In this document: positions 7,806 through 15,659 of the stretch, in pieces
How the letters are laid out: the number at the start of each line of letters is the position of its first letter
How positions within the stretch are numbered: the stretch's first letter is position 1
Source of the DNA: Streptomyces luteolifulvus
Lineage (GTDB): Bacteria; Actinomycetota; Actinomycetes; Streptomycetales; Streptomycetaceae
Length of the DNA: 64,000 nucleotides
Assembly (NCBI RefSeq): GCF_008806595.1
Contig: NZ_VZRB01000001.1
Span: forward strand, 124,001-188,000
Direction of reading: 5' to 3'
Program-made: the position numbers and the translations under genes
The notes under the pieces: model-generated
What the model was told of the DNA's origin: nothing
Seen by the model: the letters and a program-made list of their open reading frames with translations, nothing else
Databases searched by the model: none

Positions 7806-8415
7806 GGCCTCGACGCCGCGGGTCGCCACGGTCCGCCGCTTCGGTCCGGCCCAGCGGTGGGTGCACCGCACGACGGCCGCGCTGATGGGCGTGTGCGTGG
7901 TGACGGCCGCCTGCCTGTACGTCCCCCAGCTCGCCGAACTCGTCGGCCGCCGCGAGCTGGTCGTCCGCGTCCACGAGTGCGCCGGGCTCGCCCTGCCGGT
8001 GCCGGTGCTGGTCGGCCTCGCCTCCCGTGCCTTCCGCGCCGATCTCGGCTTCCTGAACCGCTTCGGTCCGCACGACCGCGTCTGGCTGCATGCCGCCCTG
8101 GTCCGCGACAAGCGGCGCTCGTCCCGGCCCGCCGGGAAGTTCAACGCCGGGCAGAAGATCTACGCGGCCTGGATCACCGGGGCGACGCTGGTGATGCTGG
8201 GCACCGGGCTGCTGATGTGGTTCACCCACCTCACCCCGCTGGTGTGGCGCACCAGCGCGACCTTCGTCCACGACTGGCTCGCCCTGACCATCGGGATCGT
8301 GCTGGCCGGCCACATCGGCATGGCGATCGGCGATCCGGAGGCCCGGCGGGGCCTGCGCACGGGAAGGGTGAGCCGGGAGTGGGCACAGCACGAGCATCCG
8401 CTGTGGCGTCCCTGA
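7789..8415 (+). CDS. Cytochrome b561/formate-dehydrogenase gamma-like membrane subunit
   Basis: A 208-residue di-haem membrane protein with four hydrophobic segments. Candidate axial haem ligands are H26 (RWVHR), H62 (RVHEC), H161 (FVHDW) and H175 (AGHIG). KFNAGQKIY (residues 117-125) is a hallmark of formate dehydrogenase gamma/cytochrome b561-type subunits. It overlaps the 3' end of the Mo-oxidoreductase gene by 17 nt and presumably passes electrons between the quinone pool and that enzyme. It converges with gntK, leaving only 14 bp between. Confidence 0.85.
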   Translation: MSLRAEASTPRVATVRRFGPAQRWVHRTTAALMGVCVVTAACLYVPQLAELVGRRELVVRVHECAGLALPVPVLVGLASRAFRADLGFLNRFGPHDRVWLHAALVRDKRRSSRPAGKFNAGQKIYAAWITGATLVMLGTGLLMWFTHLTPLVWRTSATFVHDWLALTIGIVLAGHIGMAIGDPEARRGLRTGRVSREWAQHEHPLWRP

Positions 8416-8429
8416 CAGGGGCTGGCCGG

Positions 8430-8936
8430 CTAGGGAAGTTCGTCCAGCGCCTTCGCGGCCCGTTCGGTGATCTCCTCCGGGCTGCCGGAGACGACCACGG
8501 CGACCCCGGGCTCGTCCGCGCCGAGCGGCTGGAGCGTGGCGAACTGCGAGTCCAGCAGTGACCTCGGCATGAAGTGACCCCGGCGGTGCGCCATCCGGTC
8601 CTCGATGAGGCTCCGTTCGCCCGTGAGGTGCAGGAACGTGATCCCGGGAGCCGTGGCCGCGAGCCGGTCCCGGTAGGACCGCTTCAGCGCCGAGCAGCTG
8701 ACCACCCCGCCGAGCCCGGTCCGCTTGCGTGCCCAGGCGCCGATGGCGTCGAGCCAGGGCCATCTGTCCGCGTCGTCGAGCGGCGTCCCGGCCGACATCT
8801 TGGCGATGTTGGCCCGCGGGTGGAAGTCGTCGCCCTCGGCGTACGGGACGCCGAGCCGGGCCGCGAGCAGGGGACCGATCGTGCTCTTGCCCGTGCCGGT
8901 GACGCCCATCACCACGACGACGTGCGGGGTACGCAT
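8430..8936 (-). CDS. gntK: Gluconokinase
   Basis: A 168-residue P-loop kinase that phosphorylates gluconate to 6-phosphogluconate with ATP. Walker A is GVTGTGKST at residues 11-19. The gluconate-kinase signature EGDDFHPRANIAKMSAG and GVVSCSALKRSYRDRL follow, then LTGERSLIEDRMAHRRGHFM. Length and motifs fit GntK closely. The ATG at 8936 was preferred over a GTG at 8963 because AGCGAGG sits 6-7 nt upstream. It is divergent from the FadR/GntR-type regulator at 9079. No gluconate permease gene accompanies it here; downstream lies the convergent cytochrome gene. Confidence 0.92.
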   Translation of the reverse strand: MRTPHVVVVMGVTGTGKSTIGPLLAARLGVPYAEGDDFHPRANIAKMSAGTPLDDADRWPWLDAIGAWARKRTGLGGVVSCSALKRSYRDRLAATAPGITFLHLTGERSLIEDRMAHRRGHFMPRSLLDSQFATLQPLGADEPGVAVVVSGSPEEITERAAKALDELP

Positions 8937-8999
8937 CACTGCCTCGCTGCCTTCCTCGACCACCGACGCCGGCCTCTGACGTCGGCCATACTGAAGCCT

Positions 9000-9015
9000 A
9001 TTAGGTACGACTAAT
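9000..9015. promoter_or_regulatory. Candidate GntR operator between gntK and its regulator
   Basis: ATTAG-GTACGA-CTAAT is a perfect 5-bp inverted repeat in the 142-bp divergent region between gntK and the regulator gene. It sits 64 bp from the gntK start and 64 bp from the regulator start, so it could control both directions. Placement and symmetry suit a GntR-family operator. Binding is inferred, not shown. Confidence 0.5.
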
Positions 9016-9078
9016 TCAAGTCCGTGCGATCAATAAATCCGACTTTTTGCCCCGTCCGATGGCCCGTACTCTGCTTTC

Positions 9079-9780
9079 ATGAGCACAGCGGGCCGGGGGC
9101 TGCACGGCCATGTACTGGACACCCTCGGCCCCGCGATCACCGCGGGCGAGTACCCGCCGGGCAGTGTCCTGCGGACGGACGAACTGGCCCAGCGTTTCGA
9201 CGTGTCACGTTCCGTGATGCGCGAGGCGGTGCGCGTGCTCGAATCCATGCATCTGGTCGAGTCCCGCCGCCGGGTGGGCGTCACGGTGCGCCCCAAGGCC
9301 GAGTGGAACGTCTACGACCCTCAGGTCATCCGCTGGCGGCTGGCCGGCGCCGACCGGCCGCGGCAACTGCGCTCGCTCACCGTGCTGCGCTCCGCCATCG
9401 AACCGGTCGCCGCGGGGCTCGCCGCCCGGCATGCCACGGCCGAGCAGTGCGCCGAACTCACCGAGTGCGCCCTCGGTATGGTGGCCCATTCACGCGGCCA
9501 CCAGCTGCACGGGTACCTCGTCCACGACATGGCCTTCCACCGGGTGATCCTCAGCGCCTCGGGCAACGAGATGTTCGCCCGCCTCGGCGATCTCGTCGCC
9601 GAGGTCCTGGCGGGCCGCACCCATCACGACGTCATGTTCGAGGACCCCGACCCGGCCGCCGTCACCCTGCACGTCCAGGTCGCGGAGGCGGTGCGGGAGG
9701 GTGACGCCGAGCGGGCCGAACAGCTCACCCGGGAGATCACCGTGGGGGCGCTGCACGAGCTGGACATCCTCGCCCCGTAA
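9079..9780 (+). CDS. FadR/GntR-family transcriptional regulator, likely gluconate repressor
   Basis: A 233-residue regulator. The N-terminal winged helix spans about residues 8-72, with LRTDELAQRFDVSRSVMREA as recognition region and a VESRRRVGVTV wing. The C-terminal helical FCD ligand domain spans about 95-225, with conserved LVHDMAFHRVIL and LHVQVAEAVREGDAERAEQL. The position divergent from gntK, with a dyad midway, strongly suggests it represses gntK until gluconate or 6-phosphogluconate is present. I recall the S. coelicolor pair SCO1678/SCO1679 having this arrangement. Confidence 0.88.
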   Translation: MSTAGRGLHGHVLDTLGPAITAGEYPPGSVLRTDELAQRFDVSRSVMREAVRVLESMHLVESRRRVGVTVRPKAEWNVYDPQVIRWRLAGADRPRQLRSLTVLRSAIEPVAAGLAARHATAEQCAELTECALGMVAHSRGHQLHGYLVHDMAFHRVILSASGNEMFARLGDLVAEVLAGRTHHDVMFEDPDPAAVTLHVQVAEAVREGDAERAEQLTREITVGALHELDILAP

Positions 9781-9788
9781 CCCCCTCG

Positions 9789-10220
9789 TCACTCGTCCTC
9801 GTCGGGGAACTCCCCGACGACGTACACCCACGCCCCGTCGACCCGTTCGAAGCCGCTCCGCTCGTGCAGGGAACCGCCCCGGAACGAGGCCCGGAAGGTC
9901 ACCGTGCCGGTGGAGTGGAACGCCGATCCGTCCTCCGTCGCGAGGATCTCGAGACCGGTCCACCGCATCCCCGGATCGAACTCGACCCGCGCCGGCCGGG
10001 TACGCGGATGCCAGGTCCGCAGCAGATACCCCTCGTCCCGTTTCACGAAGGCGCTGTAACGCGAGCGCATCAGCGCTTCCGCCGTCGGTGCCGGGGCCTC
10101 ACCCCGGTGGAATCGGCCACAGCACTTTTCGTACGTCTCCCCAAGGCCGCACGGGCAGAAGGGCTGGTGAGCAGGGGCGGAGCCGTGCTTCCGCCCAAGA
10201 TGCGAGGTACGTCGGGACAT
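9789..10220 (-). CDS. YchJ-like SEC-C motif protein (UPF0225)
   Basis: A protein of about 143 residues with an N-terminal zinc-binding SEC-C motif (FCPCGLGETYEKCCG) and a YchJ-type NTF2-like domain: AEALMRSRYSAFVKRDEGYL, LRTWHPRTRP and the closing ERVDGAWVYVVGEF. The UPF0225 family has no settled biochemical role. It converges with the GntR gene (8-bp gap). The start is uncertain: ATG 10220 has GGAGGG only 2 nt away, and ATG 10229 is the alternative. I recall the S. coelicolor homologue as SCO1677, directly beside the gluconate genes. Confidence 0.85.
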   Translation of the reverse strand: MSRRTSHLGRKHGSAPAHQPFCPCGLGETYEKCCGRFHRGEAPAPTAEALMRSRYSAFVKRDEGYLLRTWHPRTRPARVEFDPGMRWTGLEILATEDGSAFHSTGTVTFRASFRGGSLHERSGFERVDGAWVYVVGEFPDEDE

Positions 10221-10592
10221 GCCCTCCATTCTGCTGCACCATCGCCCGTGTGAGATCTGTGAAGGACCTGTCCCGACGCGCGCACATCCTGTGCGGGTCA
10301 TGAAAGGCACCCTTCATCGAACCTTCCTCATGGCTGGCGTGAACCCCTCTTGCTCGTCCAACTCCTCACCCCCAAAGGTGGATTGAGCACTTGAGCATCA
10401 GGAGTCACAAGCGTGCTTGCTTGACCCGGGCGGCCGTCCGTCCGGGGCACTGACGGGGGAAAGCTGATGCGGTGCCCGCGGGCCGGCGCGAACGCGCGTA
10501 CCGGCCGACCCGCGCGCACCGTGAACGAGGAACCTCCTTCTGCCGTCTCTTGGTGCCTGTCAACCGGTGCCCGAAAAGGGATTGGAGGGGGA
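10221..10592. other. Intergenic leader upstream of the CIS operon
   Basis: About 370 bp without a convincing gene, between the divergent YchJ-like and sheath genes. It must hold the promoter for the injection-system operon. The left 200 bp are comparatively AT-rich. TTGACC at 10421-10426 and TTGAGC at 10391-10396 are possible -35 hexamers, but no good -10 at 17-19 bp is visible. The right 150 bp are very GC-rich and end in GGAGGGG (10584-10590), the sheath ribosome site. Confidence 0.45.
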
Positions 10593-12458
10593 ATGCCGAC
10601 GAATGCAGTGAGCGCCGCCAGGCCGACGTATCCCGGCGTCTACGTCGAAGAGCTTCCCAGCAGCACCCGGACCATCTCCGCCGTGACCACCTCGGTGACC
10701 GCCTTCGTGGGGCACACCCGGCGCGGTCCGCTCAACGAGCCGGTGCGCGTCACCGGATTCGCCGAGTTCGAGCGGCGCTTCGGCGGGCTGAGCTCGCAGA
10801 GCGCCCTCGCCTACGCGGTCCACCAGTTCTTCGGCAACGGCGGCACCGTCGCCGTGATCGTCCGGGTCGCCAAGGCCGGCAGCGGCAAGGCCGCCTGCGT
10901 CGTCCTGGAGTCCACCGAGGGCCACAGCGAGAGCCGCGTCCTCGAAGTCCACGCCAAGGAACCCGGCGTGTGGGGCAACGGCCTGCGCGTCGCCGTCGAC
11001 TACGACACCCCCTGTCCCGACGAGACCTTCAACCTGCGGGTGTACGACGCCAAGGGCGACGCCCGGGAGAGCTTCACCGGGCTGTCCATGGACGCCGGGC
11101 ACGGCCGCTACGCGCCGACCGTGATCAACGCGGGGTCGCGGCTCATCCGCGTCGAGGCCGTCGGCGAGGGCCGCCCCGACCCGTCCGGCACCGTCTCCAA
11201 GCCGTTCGGGCACGAACTGCCCGACCTGGCCGTCGACCTGACGGTCAAGATCGGCGATGTGGAGCGCGAGTTCACGCTCTACGACCCCGACTGCGACGGC
11301 GAAGCCCCGTGCACCGTCGCCGAGCTGGCGCTGCTGCTCGAACGCAAGCTGCGGGCACTGCCCGACGCCCCCGGCAAGCACGCCTTCGCCGGTGTCGAGG
11401 TGACGGCCTTCGGCCGGCGTATCCAGGTCGTCGCGGGCTCCACCGACCCCGAGGACGTCGTCCGCTTCCTCGGCGAGTGCGCCAACAACCTGGGCCTGGA
11501 AGCCTCCGTCAACCCGCCGGTGTTCCCGCTGGAGGGCGGCGAGGACGGCGAGGCCCCGGGCCCCGGCGACCTCATCGGCTCCGAGGCCGGCAAGACCGGC
11601 ATCCAGGCGCTGCGCTCGGTCGCCGACGTCAACCTGCTGGCCCTGCCGGAGGTCGCGTCGTACGAGAAGACCGAGGACCAGCTCACCGTCGTCTCGGCCG
11701 CGCAGCGGCTGTGCGAGGAGCGGCGGATCTTCCTGCTCGTGGACGCGCCGAGCACCTGGGTGAGCGTGGACACGGCACGGGCCGGGCTCTCGGCCTTCGA
11801 TTCCGTACGCGGCAACCATGCCGGCCTGTACTTCCCGCACATCCAGCTCACCGACCCGCTCACCGGGCGGCTGCGCGCCTTCCCGCCCTCCGGCGCGGTC
11901 GCCGGCGTCGTCGCGCGCACCGACTCCGAGCGCGGTGTGTGGAAGGCACCGGCGGGCACCGAGGCACGCCTCGCGGGCGTCCACTCGCTCACCGTCGACC
12001 TCACCGACCGCGAGACCGGGCTGCTCAACCCCCTGGGCGTCAACTGCCTGCGGACCTTCCCGCTGACGGGCCCGCTGGTGTGGGGTGCGCGCACCCTGGA
12101 GGGCTCCGACGCGCTGGACAGCGCCTGGAAGTACGTGCCCGTCCGGCGGCTCGCCCTGCATGTGGAGGAGAGCCTCCAGCGCGGCCTGCAGTGGGTCGTG
12201 TTCGAGCCCAATGACGAGAGCCTGTGGCAGCAGATCCGGCTCAGCGCCTCCTCGTATCTGCACACGCTCTTCCGCCAGGGCGCCTTCAAGGGCAGCACCC
12301 CGCGCGAGGCGTACTTCGTCAAGTGCGACCACGAGACCACCACCGACGAGGACGTCGCCAACGGTGTCGTCAACGTCCTGGTGGGCATCGCGCCGGTCCG
12401 TCCGGCCGAGTTCGTGATCGTCAGAATCCAGCAGACGTCGGGGCAGTTCGCGCTCTGA
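10593..12458 (+). CDS. Contractile injection system sheath protein
   Basis: A 621-residue phage-tail sheath homologue, the contractile outer tube that drives the inner tube into a target. The N-terminal RPTYPGVYVEELPSSTRTIS and VTAFVGHTRRGP, followed by FAEFERRFGG, are the canonical sheath start. The C-terminal half has the conserved core (ALPEVASYEK, RRIFLLVDAP, YFPHIQLTDPLTG) and ends with PAEFVIVRIQQTSGQ. It is longer than many sheaths because residues about 105-370 form an extra variable region with several cysteines and an acidic EGGEDGEAPGPGD loop. The ATG at 10593 follows GGAGGGG, which excludes the upstream in-frame extension. First gene of the CIS operon; matches Afp2/Pvc2-type subunits. 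Confidence 0.93.
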   Translation: MPTNAVSAARPTYPGVYVEELPSSTRTISAVTTSVTAFVGHTRRGPLNEPVRVTGFAEFERRFGGLSSQSALAYAVHQFFGNGGTVAVIVRVAKAGSGKAACVVLESTEGHSESRVLEVHAKEPGVWGNGLRVAVDYDTPCPDETFNLRVYDAKGDARESFTGLSMDAGHGRYAPTVINAGSRLIRVEAVGEGRPDPSGTVSKPFGHELPDLAVDLTVKIGDVEREFTLYDPDCDGEAPCTVAELALLLERKLRALPDAPGKHAFAGVEVTAFGRRIQVVAGSTDPEDVVRFLGECANNLGLEASVNPPVFPLEGGEDGEAPGPGDLIGSEAGKTGIQALRSVADVNLLALPEVASYEKTEDQLTVVSAAQRLCEERRIFLLVDAPSTWVSVDTARAGLSAFDSVRGNHAGLYFPHIQLTDPLTGRLRAFPPSGAVAGVVARTDSERGVWKAPAGTEARLAGVHSLTVDLTDRETGLLNPLGVNCLRTFPLTGPLVWGARTLEGSDALDSAWKYVPVRRLALHVEESLQRGLQWVVFEPNDESLWQQIRLSASSYLHTLFRQGAFKGSTPREAYFVKCDHETTTDEDVANGVVNVLVGIAPVRPAEFVIVRIQQTSGQFAL

Positions 12459-12587
12459 GCAGGTCGAGCGAAGTCCACTGCGGTTCGGCAGCGCCCTGAA
12501 GGGGCGCGGGGAACTGCGCGACCAGCCACGACGGTGCCTCAGACGATCAACGGCACATCGCGGCATTCCCAGCGGAGCGCTCAGCGC
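12458..12587. repeat. Dispersed Streptomyces intergenic repeat, copy B
   Basis: About 130 bp aligning with 1666-1794. It occupies almost the whole gap between the sheath stop and the tube ribosome site. The core GCGCCCTGAAGGGGCGC can form a hairpin. Because sheath and tube are made in one transcript and in similar numbers, an element here could act as a partial terminator or RNA-stability hairpin. That role is inference. Confidence 0.75.
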
Positions 12588-12617
12588 CCGCAGAACCTTG
12601 GAGAGCTGAAGAATCCG

Positions 12618-13142
12618 ATGGCTGAGTTCACGGTCAACGCCCATCGTTTCGACCCGTACAAGAACTTCAAGTTCCTGGTTCTGTGGGACGGTCGTACGGT
12701 CGCCGGCATCAGCAAGATCAGTCCGCTGAAGCGGACCACCGAGGTCGTCAAGCACCGTCACGGCGGCGACCCCTCCTCCCCGCGCAAGTCGCCCGGCCGC
12801 TCCGAGTTCGAGGGCATCACCCTGGAGCGCGGAGTCACCCACGACCCCGAGTTCGATCGCTGGGCCAACAAGGTCTGGCAGGTCGGCGCCGGCCTCGGCG
12901 CCGAGGTGTCCCTGGCCGACTTCCGCAAGGACATCGTCATCCAGGTCCTCAACGAGGCCGGCCAGGTCGCCGTCTCGCACAAGCTCTACCGGACCTGGCC
13001 CAGCGAGTACCAGGTCCTCGGCGAGCTGGACGCCAACGCCAACGCGGTGGCCATCCAGTCGCTGAAGCTCGAGTGCGAGGGCTGGGAGCGGGACTACGAG
13101 GTGCCCGAGCCGGAGGAGCCGTCGTTCCTCAACCCGGCCTGA
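12618..13142 (+). CDS. Contractile injection system inner tube protein
   Basis: A 174-residue T4 gp19-like tail tube protein that stacks as hexamers to form the inner tube inside the sheath. The family pattern is clear: FDPYKNFKFLVLWDGRTVAG, ISKISPLKRTTEVV, EGITLERGVTHDPEFDRWAN and the closing SLKLECEGWERDYEVPEPEE. The ATG at 12618 follows GGAGAG. This is the only plain tube gene in the locus, whereas many eCIS loci have two or more tube paralogues. The protein at 25471 takes the adaptor role. Confidence 0.92.
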   Translation: MAEFTVNAHRFDPYKNFKFLVLWDGRTVAGISKISPLKRTTEVVKHRHGGDPSSPRKSPGRSEFEGITLERGVTHDPEFDRWANKVWQVGAGLGAEVSLADFRKDIVIQVLNEAGQVAVSHKLYRTWPSEYQVLGELDANANAVAIQSLKLECEGWERDYEVPEPEEPSFLNPA

Positions 13143-13174
13143 ACAGCGGCTAGTTGAGCGAAACGGGGGAGGAG

Positions 13175-13903
13175 ATGGCGATCACCGGGGCGGCCGGCCT
13201 GCTGGCCGCTTGGGAGGCGGGCCTCGCCGAGGCGCCGGCCGGACGCGCGCTGCTGCTGCACCGCACCGCGCGTCCGGACGCCGACGCGGGGTCCCTGCCG
13301 GTGCTGCCCGTCGGAGAGCGGGAGGCGGACCTGTTCGCGCTGCGCCGGGCCCTGTTCGGGGAACGGATGCAGGTGCGGCTGGAGTGCCGGGCGTGCGGCG
13401 CGGACATGGAGTTCGAGCTGGACGCCGGGGAGCTCGCCCAGTCGCTCACCGGGCGCGACGAGGCCGTGGTGCGGGTCGCGGAGGGCGGCTGGGACGTCGA
13501 GTTCCGGCTGCCCTCCGCCGCCGACCTGACGGCGGCGGCCCGCTCCGCCGACCCGCGCGGGGCGCTCCTTGCGCGGTGCCTCGTCTCGGCGGTCCACGAC
13601 GGTACGGCGGTCACGGCGGGGGACCTGCCCGCGCCGGTCCAGCGCCGGATCGCCGAGGCCGTCGAGGCGGCCGACCCGGGCGCCGACCTGACGCTCAACG
13701 TGGGCTGCCCCGAGTGCGGGCGGCCCACCCGGGCCGAGCTGGACATCGCCTCCTACCTGTGGACCGAACTGGACGCCTGGGCCCGGGACGTACTGCTCGA
13801 CGTCCATCTCCTCGCCACCGCCTACGGGTGGAGCGAGCCGGAGATCCTGGCGCTCAGCCCGCTGCGGCGCCGCTACTACCTGGAGCTGTGTGCGGATGTC
13901 TGA
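13175..13903 (+). CDS. Zinc-ribbon baseplate assembly chaperone-like protein
   Basis: A 242-residue protein carrying two CxxC pairs, CRACG and, about 100 residues later, CPECG, which should together bind one zinc. The rest is acidic and alanine-rich, with a C-terminal helical segment ending LSPLRRRYYLELC. Position and layout resemble the T4-type baseplate hub assembly chaperones seen in other CIS loci. It begins at ATG 13175 directly after GGGGGAGGAG; an in-frame TTG at 13154 is less likely. The next gene starts inside its last codons, so the two are coupled. The chaperone role is inferred from position and family resemblance. Confidence 0.65.
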   Translation: MAITGAAGLLAAWEAGLAEAPAGRALLLHRTARPDADAGSLPVLPVGEREADLFALRRALFGERMQVRLECRACGADMEFELDAGELAQSLTGRDEAVVRVAEGGWDVEFRLPSAADLTAAARSADPRGALLARCLVSAVHDGTAVTAGDLPAPVQRRIAEAVEAADPGADLTLNVGCPECGRPTRAELDIASYLWTELDAWARDVLLDVHLLATAYGWSEPEILALSPLRRRYYLELCADV

Positions 13904-14657
13904 CTCCTTGGCCGGGCGGTCGGACGGCTCGCCCGAACCCGACTTCCTCGACCGGCTGATCGCCCGGCACACCGCACCGGGAGCCGCTCCGCGCTCCGGA
14001 GCGGTACGGGTACGGCCCCGGCTGCCCGGGCCGTTCGAACGTGTCGAGGCGGTACGGGCCCGGACGGCCGTGCCGGACGAGGACGCGCCCCGGTGGCCCT
14101 CCTCGACGCCGTCGGTCACGGAGCCGGCCGACCCGGCGCGCTCGGCCTCCACCCTCGACGCGCGCACCCACACCGAACGCGAGCGGACCGTCGTACACAC
14201 GGAGCGGGTACCCCACGAGCCCGCTGCGCGTGCCGCCGTACCGGTCCTCCCCGAGACACCGCTGCTGCGTCCCGTCGCGCCCCTGGCGCCCGGACCGCGG
14301 CCCGGGTCCGACACCGCGCGGCGCGCGACGGGACGGGGGCGCCCGGACCAGGCCGCCGACCGGATCGCGGTGTCCGCGCCCCTCCCCCCGGGCACGGACA
14401 CCGCACCTGCCGCCGACGCGTCCGCGGCCCTGCGTCCCCGCTCCGCGGACACCGCGGCGGCACGGGACGCAGCACGGCAGGCCGCCGCCCGGCGGCCCGG
14501 GCGGGCGCCCGAGCAGGTGGTGCAGGTGCAGATCGGGCGGCTCGAAGTCACGGCGGCCGAGTCACCCGCCGGCGGCAGACGCCCCCGGACGCCTGCGGGG
14601 GGACGCGCGGGGGCGACGCTCAGCCTCGCCGCATACCTGGCACGGGGGCGCGAGTGA
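13890..14657 (+). CDS. Disordered CIS-associated protein with C-terminal IGRLEV motif
   Basis: A 255-residue protein, mostly Pro/Ala/Arg-rich and predicted disordered. A short N-terminal helix (DFLDRLIARHTAPG) and a conserved-looking C-terminus (VVQVQIGRLEVTAAE, then TLSLAAYLARGRE) are the only ordered parts. The IGRxEV block followed by LSLxxYL recurs, in my recollection, in proteins beside CIS baseplate genes, so I take it as a structural or assembly factor. It starts at GTG 13890 with GGAG upstream, or at ATG 13896, overlapping the preceding gene by 14 nt. No catalytic motif is visible. Confidence 0.6.
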   Translation: MRMSDSLAGRSDGSPEPDFLDRLIARHTAPGAAPRSGAVRVRPRLPGPFERVEAVRARTAVPDEDAPRWPSSTPSVTEPADPARSASTLDARTHTERERTVVHTERVPHEPAARAAVPVLPETPLLRPVAPLAPGPRPGSDTARRATGRGRPDQAADRIAVSAPLPPGTDTAPAADASAALRPRSADTAAARDAARQAAARRPGRAPEQVVQVQIGRLEVTAAESPAGGRRPRTPAGGRAGATLSLAAYLARGRE

Positions 14658-14705
14658 GCCGCACACAGGGACTGACCGTACGAGAGGAACTGAGGAACTG
14701 ACGCC

Positions 14706-15653
14706 ATGAGCAACGCACTTGCCCTCGCCCATGTCACCCAGGCCCTCGCCCTGCTGATCGAGTCCAATGTGGGACCGGAGTTCGGCGAAGCGGTCAAGGT
14801 GGAGCCGCGCAAGCCACATGCCGACCCGCCGGCCGAGCCCACCATCTCCGTGTTCCTCTACCAGGTCACGCCCAACACCTCGCAGCGAAACAACGACCTG
14901 CCGACGCGGGCTGCCGACGGCACGCTGGTCAAGCGGCCCGCCGCGGCACTGGACCTGCATTTCCTGATCAGCGCGTACGGCGACGAGACCGAGCTGGTCG
15001 GGCAGCGGCTGATCGGCTCCGTGGTCCGCACGCTGCACGAGATCCCCGTCCTGCCCAAGGACGTCATCGAACGGGCGGGGGAGAAGCCGTACCTCGCGGG
15101 AAGCGACCTGGCCGAGGCTGCACAGCGGGTGCGGTTCGTGCCGACCGTGATGGACATCGACGAGACCTCGAAGCTGTGGGGGATGCTCTACCAGACGCCG
15201 TACTCGCTGTCCGTGGTCTACCAGGCGGCGCTCGTCCTCATCGACGGGCAGCAGACGCCGGTGCCGGGGAAGCCGGTGGAACGGACCACGGTACGGGTGC
15301 TGCCGTTCGGGGCACCGGGTGCGCCGGTCCCTCCGGGGGCGGAGCGGGATGCTGATGTGCCGTCACATGCGGGGGCGTCCGCGGACGTGGTGAAGGCCGG
15401 CGCTGGGGAGCGTGGCCGGGCGAGTGCGAGTGCGGGGGCGGAGGGCAGCACCCCTGCCAGGGCCGGGGCGAGTACGCCCGCCAAGGCCGCTGCCAAGACA
15501 CCTGGCCGCCCCCGTAAGGCGGTTCAGGCGGCCAGAACGGCGAAGTCCGCCGCGGTGAAGAAGCCCCCGAAGCGCGCCGAACCGGCCGAGCTTGAGCGCA
15601 CGGACGGCGGCACCGGACCGCGTCCGGCCGGCGGCGAGGGCACGGAGAGCTGA
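14706..15653 (+). CDS. DUF4255 / Pvc16-N family CIS cap protein
   Basis: A 315-residue protein whose first 195 residues form the Pvc16-N (DUF4255) domain: AHVTQALALLIESN at the start, TISVFLYQVTPN, DLHFLISAYGDE, and VYQAALVLIDGQQTP at the end. In characterised CIS particles this family caps the distal end of the tube and sheath and stops polymerisation. The remaining 120 residues are a basic Ala/Lys/Pro tail (AAKTPGRPRKAVQAARTAKS) unlike anything needed for capping. The tail could contact a membrane, nucleic acid or another CIS part. It is followed 6 bp later by the ATPase gene. Confidence 0.85.
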   Translation: MSNALALAHVTQALALLIESNVGPEFGEAVKVEPRKPHADPPAEPTISVFLYQVTPNTSQRNNDLPTRAADGTLVKRPAAALDLHFLISAYGDETELVGQRLIGSVVRTLHEIPVLPKDVIERAGEKPYLAGSDLAEAAQRVRFVPTVMDIDETSKLWGMLYQTPYSLSVVYQAALVLIDGQQTPVPGKPVERTTVRVLPFGAPGAPVPPGAERDADVPSHAGASADVVKAGAGERGRASASAGAEGSTPARAGASTPAKAAAKTPGRPRKAVQAARTAKSAAVKKPPKRAEPAELERTDGGTGPRPAGGEGTES

Positions 15654-15659
15654 GGCGGG

